5,062 nucleotides of DNA from Planctomycetota bacterium (GTDB lineage: Bacteria > Planctomycetota > Planctomycetia > Pirellulales > Pirellulaceae): NCBI GenBank assembly GCA_026692885.1, contig JAPLNJ010001000.1, positions 1 to 5,062 of the forward strand, in the 5' to 3' direction. Shown one piece after another: positions 1 through 5,012 of the stretch. The translations under genes were made by a program, and so were the position numbers. The notes beneath the pieces are model-generated. The model saw only the letters and a program-made list of their open reading frames with translations. It was not told the DNA's origin and ran no database searches. Position 1 is the stretch's first letter. Each line of letters begins with the position of its first letter.

Positions 1-362
1 GGGGGAAGGTTTGCGCTAGCGTCATCTCCCGCTCCTCTGTCTCGCTCTCGCTGCTTCCATGGCGGTGAAGAAATCAGAGTATGAATAATTCGGGCTGATG
101 GTTGCGGGCCTTCGCGTTTCTTGGCGGTGTGCTGGGCTGCGACTCAGGATGCTTTCGGCCCCGTGTTCCATCATGGCGGGGCAAGTGCGTATGTCGCCAG
201 CACGACCAGGCCGAACAGCACGTAGGTCAGCGTGAATACCCACGGCGGAAATTCGTAACAGGATGAATTGACCAGCAATGGAAGAGGCGGTACACCGGTA
301 CAAACGAGATTTGTACCCGCCGACCATGACAGCGGAATCTTCTTCTTAGATTGCACCCGCCA
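1..362. other. Region without a confident gene
   Basis: No plus-strand frame of useful length is open here. The minus strand has a 101-codon frame (22-327) with arginine- and serine-rich, low-complexity content that does not look like a folded protein, and a 61-codon frame (171-356) listed separately as a doubtful gene. Positions 24-56 are a pyrimidine-rich run (CTC/TCT repeats). I see no RNA gene, promoter or clear repeat in 1-170. Confidence 0.5.
171..356 (-). CDS. Possible small membrane protein, 61 aa (doubtful)
   Basis: I do not recognise this protein. The frame would start at GTG (354-356) and stop at TGA (171-173). Residues about 37-58 form a single hydrophobic stretch (FPPWVFTLTYVLFGLVVLA) ending in YALAPP, which reads like a genuine transmembrane helix with a short tail. 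The codons of this second half favour G or C in third position (CTG, GTG, GTC, ACC), while the first half does not, so only the C-terminal part looks coding. There is no ATG in frame and no convincing ribosome binding site before the GTG. The frame lies just beyond the tRNA terminator on the same strand, so it would need its own promoter, which I cannot see. It could be a small inner-membrane protein, the decayed end of a larger gene, or chance. Confidence 0.3.
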   Translation of the reverse strand: MQSKKKIPLSWSAGTNLVCTGVPPLPLLVNSSCYEFPPWVFTLTYVLFGLVVLATYALAPP

Positions 363-404
363 TAAAAAGAGAAAGCCTTACGCAAGTCGTTACTGCGTAA
401 GGCT
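363..404 (-). terminator. Intrinsic terminator of the tRNA-Val gene
   Basis: Positions 374-384 and 394-404 are perfect 11-base inverted complements (AGCCTTACGCA / TGCGTAAGGCT) around a 9-base loop. Read on the minus strand, the stem is followed at once by a T-rich tract (TTCTCTTTTTATG). A strong stem plus a U-tract is the classic rho-independent signal. It lies about 9 bases beyond the 3' end of the tRNA gene, so it ends that transcript. Confidence 0.85.
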
Positions 405-412
405 CTACTGAG

Positions 413-486
413 TGGGCGCTACTGGACTCGAACCAGCGACCCCTAGCTTGTCGAGCTAGTGCTCTAACCAACTGAGCTAAGCGCCC
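413..486 (-). tRNA. tRNA-Val, anticodon GAC (unusual C33)
   Basis: The minus strand folds into a complete cloverleaf. The 7-bp acceptor stem GGGCGCT/AGCGCCC pairs 480-486 with 414-420. The D arm is GCTC-AGTTGGTTA-GAGC and the anticodon stem is CTAGC/GCTAG (5 bp). The T arm is GCTGG-TTCGAGT-CCAGT, with one G-U pair at 49-65, and the discriminator is A73. CCA is not encoded. The anticodon loop reads TCGACAA, so positions 34-36 are GAC and the tRNA reads GUC/GUU valine codons. A73, A35 and C36 agree with known valine identity, and the variable region GGGTC resembles that of E. coli tRNA-Val(GAC). The oddity is position 33: C instead of the near-universal U. In addition, T32 could pair with A38, closing the loop to five bases. 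It is a stand-alone gene with its own terminator. Confidence 0.93.
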
Positions 487-700
487 TCGTTGCGCCGGCT
501 ATGTTCCCAGGAGATATCGGGAAACCATGACGGACAACGACGTCTATGTGACAGATTTGTCCGTTGCCTGTCAAGGGGTTCACAGGCCGTGTGCGCGGCG
601 GGAAATCCTGGCGACAGCCGCGGGTCGGGCGTCAGGCTGGAAAACCTGACCTACGGGAAAAAATCGCAGGGAGGGTAAACGCAGGCCGGGAATCTCTCGC

Positions 701-706
701 TATAAT
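701..706 (+). promoter_or_regulatory. Likely -10 box of the ThuA-like gene
   Basis: A perfect TATAAT lies 49 bases before the start codon at 756. It is the centre of a small dyad (GCTA-TAAT-TAGC, 699-710). At 16-18 bases upstream nothing resembles TTGACA, so the promoter either has a poor -35 element or depends on an activator. Transcription would begin near 713 and give a leader of about 43 bases. The rest of 487-755 shows no gene I can support. Confidence 0.4.
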
Positions 707-755
707 TAGCGCCGTGTTCACTTTGCTCCGCTTTCCCCTCACTGGAGAAACCACC

Positions 756-1610
756 ATGAAACGGCGTGAAATGTTGCTCACCACTGGGACGGCACTGCTG
801 GGGGCCTCGATGTTTCCCAGGCGTTGGGCTGCGGCGGCCGAGGGTAAGAAGAAGCAGAAAGTGCTGTTCTTCACCCGCAGCGCCGGTTTCGAACACAGCG
901 CGATCAAACGCGACGGGGCGAACCTCGGACACGCCGAACGGGTTCTCATCGAACTGGGCAACGTCCGCGGTTTCGATGTCGAATGCACCAAGGACGGGGC
1001 GGTCTTCGATGGCGATCTGGGCAAGTATGACTTGCTCGCGTTCTACACATCGGGCAATTTGGTCACCGAACGGGGCAAAGACCCAGGCAGCCCCATGTCG
1101 GCGGACGGTAAGCAGAAGCTGTTGGACGCCATCGCGGCGGGCAAAGGATTCGTCGGCTTCCATGCCGCGACCGATTCGTTCCGCAGCGGGGGCATTGATC
1201 CGTACATCGCCATGATTGGCAGCGAGTTTGTCAGCCACGGCCGACAACAGGTCGCCAAGGTCACGGCCACTTCGCCCAAGTTCCCCGGCGCGGAGACGCT
1301 GTCGCTGAACGAAGAGTGGTACGCTTTGTCGAAGTTCGCCAAGGATCTGCACGTGATTTTGGTGCAGGAGACTGAGGGCATGGTGGACGCCCAGTACCAG
1401 CGGCCCCCGTTCCCCGCGACCTATGCGAGGATGCACGACAAGGGCCGCGTCTTCTACACGTCCTTCGGTCATCGTGAAGATATCTGGACGAACCCTAAGG
1501 TCCAAGACGTGGTGCTCGGCGGCATCGCCTGGGCCCTGCGCAACATCGACGCCGACGTGACTCCGAACATCGATCAGGTCGCGCCCAAGGCCAACCAGAT
1601 GAAGAACTAA
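756..1610 (+). CDS. ThuA-like domain protein, Tat-exported
   Basis: A 284-residue protein of the ThuA-like family (trehalose-utilisation type, class I glutamine-amidotransferase-like fold). The start is ATG 756, preceded by GGAG at 744-747 with 8 bases of spacing; the frame stays open upstream to 564, but that extension has no binding site and does not resemble a protein. Residues 1-29 form a Tat-type signal: KRREMLL, a hydrophobic stretch TTGTALLGASMF, then WAAAA with a probable cleavage site. The mature domain runs from about residue 33 to 265. Family landmarks are FFTRSAGFEHSAI (38-50), GFVGFHAATDSF (131-142, with H136), NEEWY (185-189), SFGHRED (236-242, with H239) and GGIAWAL near the end. 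Rhizobial ThuA works with the Gfo/Idh/MocA protein ThuB on disaccharides via 3-keto sugars; the substrate here is unknown. The gene appears monocistronic and converges on the aldolase gene, with a 63-base gap between the stops. Confidence 0.9.
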   Translation: MKRREMLLTTGTALLGASMFPRRWAAAAEGKKKQKVLFFTRSAGFEHSAIKRDGANLGHAERVLIELGNVRGFDVECTKDGAVFDGDLGKYDLLAFYTSGNLVTERGKDPGSPMSADGKQKLLDAIAAGKGFVGFHAATDSFRSGGIDPYIAMIGSEFVSHGRQQVAKVTATSPKFPGAETLSLNEEWYALSKFAKDLHVILVQETEGMVDAQYQRPPFPATYARMHDKGRVFYTSFGHREDIWTNPKVQDVVLGGIAWALRNIDADVTPNIDQVAPKANQMKN

Positions 1611-1632
1611 TCGTCGGGACGAGAGACGGCTT

Positions 1633-1669
1633 GGGGCGGCACGTGGCGATTCCGCCGCGCGCCTGCCCC
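1633..1669. terminator. GC-rich hairpin between convergent genes (possible terminator)
   Basis: In the 63 bases between the two convergent stop codons, GGGGCGG (1633-1639) can pair with CCTGCCCC (1663-1669, one G-U), enclosing a second small stem GGCG/CGCC (1645-1648/1653-1656). There is no T-run on either strand, so this is not a classic intrinsic terminator. It could still end both transcripts. I offer it as a candidate only. Confidence 0.3.
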
Positions 1670-1673
1670 CAGG

Positions 1674-2963
1674 CTACAAGAACGCCGCGGTCAATTCGGC
1701 GATGACGGCATCCGACATGGGGGTCGTGTTGCCCAACAGGCGGCCGTTGATCAGGGTTTCGGCGGTCGATTCGAGAACCTCCAGCCGATCGAAGGCGTCC
1801 AGGGTGTTCGTCCCGCAGACCAGCACGCCGTCGTTTTCCAGAATCGCCACGGGCTGCTCCATAGAAACTCGCCGAGCCAGTTGTTCGGGAGCCGAGAACT
1901 GCAAGCCGAAGGGCACTCGCTGCACGTCGCGCAACAAGAGGTAGCTTTCGGGAATCGTCCGGGAGGCCAACGGCGCTGCGGTGACACTGAATGCGGTAGC
2001 ATTGACTGTGTAGGCGTTGACAATGGCGCCGACTTCCGGATGCTGCGTGTAGATCGCCTGATGGAGTCGGGCCGCATGGCTCGGCGTCTGGCCAGCTTCG
2101 CACGCACCGTCGCGAACCAAGACGATGTCTTCCAGGTCCACCGTGTGGCGGTCTAACTCGTGCGACGTAATGACGAACGAATCCGCGTCGACTCGAGCCG
2201 AAAAGCTGCCTTCGGTACTGATGATCAGCCGATTGCGGTAGCCGCGGCGTAGGAAGGTGCACAACTGACGGCGGAGTTCCTTCTCCGCACTGCTCGGCGG
2301 GGCTGGCCTGAACTGCGGCAGCGGCGACGTCACGCGCTGCGCCAGCGTCAACTGGTCGTCGGTCAGGTAGCGGACCTCGCCCAGCACACCGGCTTTGATG
2401 ATCGTCTTGGCTGTGAACTCGAGCGTCTCGAACCGCTGGAAGGCATTCTGCAGGCTTTCGCCGCCGACCACCACGCCGTGATTCTCGAGCAGTACGCAAT
2501 GGAAGCCTTGCGCGAACGTGGCGACAATGTTGGCGGCTAGGGCCTGGCTGCCAGGTAAAGCGTAGCGAGCCAGTCCCGCCTCGCCACAGACCTCCCGCGT
2601 CTGGTGGAACAGTCGTGTGTCCGGCACCCGGTCGCTGATACTGAATGCGACCAACGCCACGCTGTGGGCGTGCACGATCCCGCGGAGATCGGGCCTCGCC
2701 GCGTAGATCGCTTGGTGGAAAGGATACTCCGACGAGGGCGGGTGCCGACCGTCCACCGAACCGTCCGGTCGCACACAAACGATGTCTTCCCGGCGAAGGC
2801 TGCCCTTGTCGACGCGCGCCGGCGTGATCCAGATTCCACCGTCTTGGTCACGAATCGAAAGATTCCCGCCGGAAGTCGTCGTCATGCGGTAGCGGTAAAT
2901 TCGCTCCATCATGTGCATGATTTCGTCGCGGGGATGTAGCAAGTTGCGGGAGTGGTTCATCAT
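1674..2963 (-). CDS. Tandem class II aldolase/adducin-family protein, second domain degenerate
   Basis: A 429-residue, probably cytoplasmic protein with two class II aldolase/adducin domains in tandem; single-domain relatives have roughly 200-250 residues. Domain 1 (about 8-205) has the full active-site set: SGGNLS (31-36), E79 in [12 protein letters not shown]98 and H100 in IVHAHS, and H162 in LLENHG. In this family (FucA, RhaD, AraD) such histidines bind the divalent metal and the glutamate is catalytic. Domain 2 (about 225-429) aligns without gaps around HQAIY (301-305) but has A297, N316, Y318 and D378 at the corresponding positions, and TEGSFS (250-255) in place of the phosphate-binding loop. 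It should not bind metal or catalyse. The start is ATG 2963, chosen because AAGGAG lies 8 bases upstream; the frame is open to 3053 without a better site. A TATGCT hexamer (2986-2991) might be a -10 box. The substrate is not predictable; a sugar phosphate aldolase or epimerase is likely. Confidence 0.9.
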   Translation of the reverse strand: MMNHSRNLLHPRDEIMHMMERIYRYRMTTTSGGNLSIRDQDGGIWITPARVDKGSLRREDIVCVRPDGSVDGRHPPSSEYPFHQAIYAARPDLRGIVHAHSVALVAFSISDRVPDTRLFHQTREVCGEAGLARYALPGSQALAANIVATFAQGFHCVLLENHGVVVGGESLQNAFQRFETLEFTAKTIIKAGVLGEVRYLTDDQLTLAQRVTSPLPQFRPAPPSSAEKELRRQLCTFLRRGYRNRLIISTEGSFSARVDADSFVITSHELDRHTVDLEDIVLVRDGACEAGQTPSHAARLHQAIYTQHPEVGAIVNAYTVNATAFSVTAAPLASRTIPESYLLLRDVQRVPFGLQFSAPEQLARRVSMEQPVAILENDGVLVCGTNTLDAFDRLEVLESTAETLINGRLLGNTTPMSDAVIAELTAAFL

Positions 2964-2971
2964 GGCAGTGG

Positions 2972-2977
2972 CTCCTT
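2972..2977 (-). promoter_or_regulatory. Ribosome binding site that fixes the aldolase start
   Basis: On the minus strand AAGGAG stands 8 bases before ATG 2963-2961, the ideal distance. A second ATG follows directly (2960-2958), so one residue of doubt remains. The upstream in-frame ATGs at 2990 and 3053 have nothing comparable. Confidence 0.75.
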
Positions 2978-3047
2978 GGTGTCCCAGCATACCACCGCGA
3001 CGCGTGGCCCGAACAGACCGGTGGCTGCGCAGTCGTGGCGTTGCTCG

Positions 3048-3090
3048 TAACACTGCGAAATGCCGTCACTGCGAGCATTTCGCAACGTTA
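3048..3090. repeat. Inverted repeat in the aldolase/small-gene divergent region
   Basis: TGCGAAATGC (3054-3063) and GCATTTCGCA (3075-3084) are a perfect 10-base inverted pair around an 11-base loop. Outside a 2-base mismatch (AC/AC) the pairing resumes with TAAC (3048-3051) and GTTA (3087-3090). The octamer CACTGCGA also occurs twice as a direct repeat (3051-3058, 3067-3074). The structure lies between divergently transcribed genes and overlaps dispersed repeat copy A. It could be an operator, a cruciform, or simply the folded form of the mobile repeat. Confidence 0.6.
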
Positions 3091-3101
3091 TGATCAAGGC
3101 C
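3069..3101 (+). repeat. Dispersed repeat, copy A
   Basis: Positions 3081-3101 (CGCAACGTTATGATCAAGG plus CC) match 4963-4983 at 20 of 21 bases. The preceding CTGCGAGCATTT is a decayed form of CTGCTAGCGTTTTG, the outer half of copies B and D read on the opposite strand. It is therefore a full-length but diverged member of the family clustered at 4811-5025, and it places copies of this family on both sides of the oxidoreductase gene. Confidence 0.6.
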
Positions 3102-3111
3102 GCAGTCATTC

Positions 3112-3267
3112 ATGCAGGGACCCTCCAGCTTGCCCAAGTCCTTGACGCCGCTTGTGCCGGTGAGCGACATCCAGCGGGCCGGACCACTGGAAAGAACCCA
3201 GCTGCGGTATCTCGATGCCTTAAAGAACGGAGGACTGCCTCTGTTCCTGGACCGTCCGCAACGTTAG
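3112..3267 (+). CDS. Small hypothetical protein, 51 aa
   Basis: I do not recognise the family. An ATG-started frame of 51 codons ends with TAG at 3265-3267. The protein looks natural: a proline-rich start (MQGPSSLPKSLTPLVPVSDI), then an amphipathic stretch QRAGPLERTQLRYLDALKNG and the end GLPLFLDRPQR. About 70% of third codon positions are G or C, while second positions are much more AT-rich, which is the expected pattern for a coding frame in GC-rich DNA. There is no signal peptide or membrane segment. The upstream frame is closed by TGA at 3091. Before ATG 3112 the only purine run is AAGG, 12 bases away; TTG 3130, with AGGGA 9 bases upstream, is a possible alternative start giving 45 residues. 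It stands 58 bases before the oxidoreductase gene on the same strand and may share its transcript. A 70-codon frame over the same bases (3060-3272) is less protein-like. Confidence 0.5.
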   Translation: MQGPSSLPKSLTPLVPVSDIQRAGPLERTQLRYLDALKNGGLPLFLDRPQR

Positions 3268-3325
3268 CCTAATCACAGACCGTTGCTACTCTATTTTCGC
3301 GAGTCCCCTAATCCGGAGATACTGC

Positions 3326-4729
3326 ATGCAGACCAAGCCCGACGAATCGCCCGCCGCCCTGCCAGGTATCAGCCGCCGAGACTTCCTCTGCCGTAGCGCT
3401 GCGACCATCGCCACCTTCACCGTGTTGCCGGGCTCTGTGCTCGGCCGGGATGGTCAGAAATCGCCCAGCGAACGGCTCAACATCGCCGGCGTTGGCGTCG
3501 GTGGAATGGGAAGTCACAACCTCAAACAATGCAGCGCGGAAAACATTGTCGCCTTGTGCGATGTCGATCAGGTTTACGCCGCCAATACCTTCAAGGCATA
3601 CCCGCAGGCCAAGATCTATCGCGACTTTCGCGAGCTGCTGGACAAGCAGAAAGATATCGACGCGGTTATCGTCGCCACGCCGGATCACACCCATGCCGTG
3701 ATCGCCTTGGCCGCGATCAAGTCGGGGAAACACGTCTATGTCCAGAAGCCGATGGCCCACTCGGCCTATGAGGCGCGCGTATTGACCGAGGCCGCCCGCC
3801 AGCACAAGGTTGCCACGCAGATGGGCAATCAGGGACACTCCGGGGACGGCATCCGGCTGGTCTGCGAGTGGATCTGGAGCGGGGCTATCGGCGCGGTGCA
3901 GGAAGTGCATGCTTGGACCAATCGTCCGGTCTGGCCGCAAGGCATCGAGGTCGAGCGGCCGAAGGACACGCCGCCGGTGCCGTCGACGCTGGACTGGGAC
4001 CTGTGGCTGGGTCCGGCGCCGTCCCGGCCGTATCACCCGGCCTACTTGCCGCAAAGCTGGCGTGCCTGGTGGGATTTCGGCACCGGCTCGCTAGGCGACC
4101 TGGGCTGCCACATCCTCGACCCCGTGTTCTGGGCGATGAAGCTGCAGTATCCGGTCAGCGTCGAGGCTAATATTTCCACGTACTGGGGCGGGTTCTGGCA
4201 GAAGACGGAACCGAAGAACGAGATGTACCCGCGGTCCACCATTGCACGGTATAAATTCCCGGCCCGCGGCGAGATGCCCGCACTGGACCTGACGTGGTGG
4301 GACGGCGGCTTGATGCCGGCTCGGCCCGCAGAGTTGGAGGAAGGCCGGCAGATGGGCGACTCCGACGGGGGCGTGCTGTTCGTCGGCGACAAGGGCAAGT
4401 TGCTGTGCGGTTGCTACGGCAAGGGCCCACGTCTGATCCCCGAAGCGAAGATGAAGGAGTTCCAGCGGCCGCCCCAGACGCTCGAACGCATCCCGAACGG
4501 CATGGATGGACACGAGCAGGATTGGGTCCGAGCGTGCAAGGGTGGTCCGCCCGCCAGTTGTAACTTCGACTATTCCGGGCCGCTGTCGGAAATGGTGTTG
4601 ATGGGCAACCTGGCTGTGCGGTTCCCGGATCGGCGTCTGCTTTGGAACGGCGAGAAGCAGGAGATTTCCAATGACGCCGCGGCCAACGCCTATGTCCGCA
4701 GGAAGTACCGCGAAGGTTGGACGCTCTGA
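3326..4729 (+). CDS. Gfo/Idh/MocA-family oxidoreductase, Tat-exported
   Basis: A 467-residue NAD(P)-dependent dehydrogenase of the Gfo/Idh/MocA family, which oxidises or reduces hydroxyl groups of sugars, inositols and related compounds. ATG 3326 has GGAG at 3315-3318 with 7 bases of spacing. Residues 16-40 form a Tat signal: SRRDFL, then hydrophobic AATIATFTVLPG; no AxA cleavage site is obvious, so it may stay membrane-anchored. The Rossmann fold starts at about 51 with GVGVGG (55-60), the acidic turn CDVD (78-81), ATPDHTHA (117-124) and VQKP (139-142), where K141 is the family's catalytic-site lysine. Gln replaces the usual Glu of EKP, as in many planctomycete relatives. QMGNQGHSGDG (165-175) and GDLGCHILDP (257-266, with H262) line the substrate side in relatives. 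The C-terminal part is the usual beta-sheet domain. Tat export of a dinucleotide enzyme implies folding with cofactor bound before export. The substrate is unknown; ThuB-like 3-keto-sugar chemistry is possible. Confidence 0.92.
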   Translation: MQTKPDESPAALPGISRRDFLCRSAATIATFTVLPGSVLGRDGQKSPSERLNIAGVGVGGMGSHNLKQCSAENIVALCDVDQVYAANTFKAYPQAKIYRDFRELLDKQKDIDAVIVATPDHTHAVIALAAIKSGKHVYVQKPMAHSAYEARVLTEAARQHKVATQMGNQGHSGDGIRLVCEWIWSGAIGAVQEVHAWTNRPVWPQGIEVERPKDTPPVPSTLDWDLWLGPAPSRPYHPAYLPQSWRAWWDFGTGSLGDLGCHILDPVFWAMKLQYPVSVEANISTYWGGFWQKTEPKNEMYPRSTIARYKFPARGEMPALDLTWWDGGLMPARPAELEEGRQMGDSDGGVLFVGDKGKLLCGCYGKGPRLIPEAKMKEFQRPPQTLERIPNGMDGHEQDWVRACKGGPPASCNFDYSGPLSEMVLMGNLAVRFPDRRLLWNGEKQEISNDAAANAYVRRKYREGWTL

Positions 4730-4737
4730 AATAAACA

Positions 4738-4778
4738 GCCGTGCGTCACGGAGGATTAGTTCTTCCGCGACGCACGGC
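4738..4778 (+). terminator. Hairpin terminator after the oxidoreductase gene
   Basis: GCCGTGCGTC (4738-4747) pairs perfectly with GACGCACGGC (4769-4778). After one mismatch CGGA (4749-4752) pairs with TCCG (4764-4767), and a few more pairs close a small loop. The stem begins 8 bases after the stop codon. On the plus strand no T-run follows; on the minus strand the stem is followed by TGTTTATTTC, so it fits the intrinsic model better in that direction and may act both ways. Confidence 0.6.
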
Positions 4779-4810
4779 GTAAGAAGGGCTACCACCGGCG
4801 ACCAAGGAAC

Positions 4811-4846
4811 GGCCTTGATCATAAGGTGGCGCAAAACGCTAGCAGC
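4811..4846 (-). repeat. Dispersed repeat, copy B
   Basis: A 36-base unit running from GGCCTTGATCATAAGG to CGCAAAACGCTAGCAGC. It matches copy D (4990-5025) as a direct repeat at 33 of 36 bases, and its first 23 bases match copy C in inverse orientation at 22 of 23. It also forms the left end of the MITE-like unit. Confidence 0.8.
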
Positions 4847-4855
4847 AGGGGGTCA

Positions 4856-4934
4856 GGGTGGCTGGAGGCAGAGTGCAGCGATGCCCCAGAACCCGGGTAC
4901 TGGGGCTTCGCTTAGGCTCAGCCGCCAGCCACCC
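4856..4934. repeat. Long imperfect hairpin inside the MITE-like unit
   Basis: GGGTGGCTGG (4856-4865) pairs with CCAGCCACCC (4925-4934). Moving inward, GGC/GCC (4867-4869/4921-4923), GAG/CTC (4871-4873/4917-4919), AGCGA/TCGCT (4877-4881/4908-4912) and GCCCCAG/CTGGGGC (4883-4889/4900-4906) keep pairing, around the self-complementary centre ACCCGGGT (4891-4898). The arms are interrupted only by single mismatches and one small internal loop, so the whole 79 bases can fold as a single rod. Confidence 0.75.
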
Positions 4935-4960
4935 GGCCCGTTTGCCAGCACCAACAGCCG

Positions 4961-4984
4961 TGCGCAACCTTATGATCAAGGCCC
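4961..4984 (+). repeat. Dispersed repeat, copy C
   Basis: This copy is inverted relative to B and D and in the same orientation as A. It contains only the inner part of the unit (TGCGCAAC to AAGGCC); the outer GCTGCTAGCGTTT part is missing and replaced by AACAGCCG. The 12-mer AACAGCCGTGCG at its left edge (4953-4964) also occurs at 4734-4745, where the oxidoreductase terminator begins. Confidence 0.75.
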
Positions 4985-5012
4985 CAAGGGGCCTTGGTCA
5001 TAAAGTTGCGCA
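4961..5012. repeat. Near-perfect 52-base palindrome (copies C and D head to head)
   Basis: The left arm 4961-4985 and right arm 4988-5012 are 25 bases each around a 2-base centre AA. They are complementary at 23 of 25 positions, and one of the two exceptions is a T-G pair. The core is CCCCAAGGGG. It arises because copies C and D meet head to head. As RNA or cruciform DNA it would be a very stable hairpin, but no T-run follows, so I do not call it a terminator. Confidence 0.8.

Larger units (their letters stand above)
4811..4983. mobile_element. MITE-like 173-base unit with terminal inverted repeats
   Basis: The first 23 bases (4811-4833, beginning GGCCTTGATCATAAGG) are the inverted complement of the last 23 (4961-4983) with one mismatch (4828). 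The interior holds a long imperfect hairpin and no reading frame of its own. Short, non-coding, terminally inverted and internally foldable is the profile of a MITE or large REP-type element. CCAAGG occurs on both sides (4802-4807 and 4984-4989), but on the left it is 3 bases from the end, so a target-site duplication is not secure. No transposase is in the window. Confidence 0.4.

Noticed and set aside
527..649. 40-codon plus-strand frame beginning MTDNDVYVTDLSV
   Set aside because: It has an AGGAG upstream, but 13 bases away, and codon pattern gives no clear signal; the second half looks like random GC-rich translation. Too weak to list as a gene.
564..755. N-terminal extension of the ThuA-like protein by 64 codons
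   Set aside because: It would run through the TATAAT box, has no ribosome binding site, and would bury the Tat signal inside the chain.
651..1505. Long minus-strand frame (284 codons) opposite the ThuA-like gene
   Set aside because: It is antisense to a gene with clear family motifs and a good ribosome binding site, and its product is arginine-rich without recognisable features. Long antisense frames are expected in GC-rich genes.
1495..2778. 427-codon minus-strand frame overlapping the aldolase gene in another frame
   Set aside because: The product is low-complexity, rich in Arg, Ser and Pro; the true frame has two recognisable aldolase domains.
2964..3053. N-terminal extension of the aldolase to 3053
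   Set aside because: The extra 30 residues are Arg-rich and unlike the family, and AAGGAG points to the ATG at 2963.
3060..3272. 70-codon plus-strand frame over the same bases as the 51-residue gene
   Set aside because: It starts inside the inverted repeat and reads through repeat copy A; its composition is less protein-like than that of the 3112-3267 frame.
3743..3751. QKP in place of EKP in the oxidoreductase as an inactivating change
   Set aside because: The lysine is kept and VQKP is, to my knowledge, common among planctomycete members of the family, so it does not indicate loss of activity.
3308..4834. Minus-strand frames 3308-4054 and 4091-4834 opposite the oxidoreductase
   Set aside because: They are antisense shadows of a complete Gfo/Idh/MocA protein; neither has a convincing start or motif.
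4671..5003. 110-codon plus-strand frame at the end of the oxidoreductase and beyond
   Set aside because: It begins out of frame inside the oxidoreductase and runs through the terminator hairpin and repeats; no protein features.
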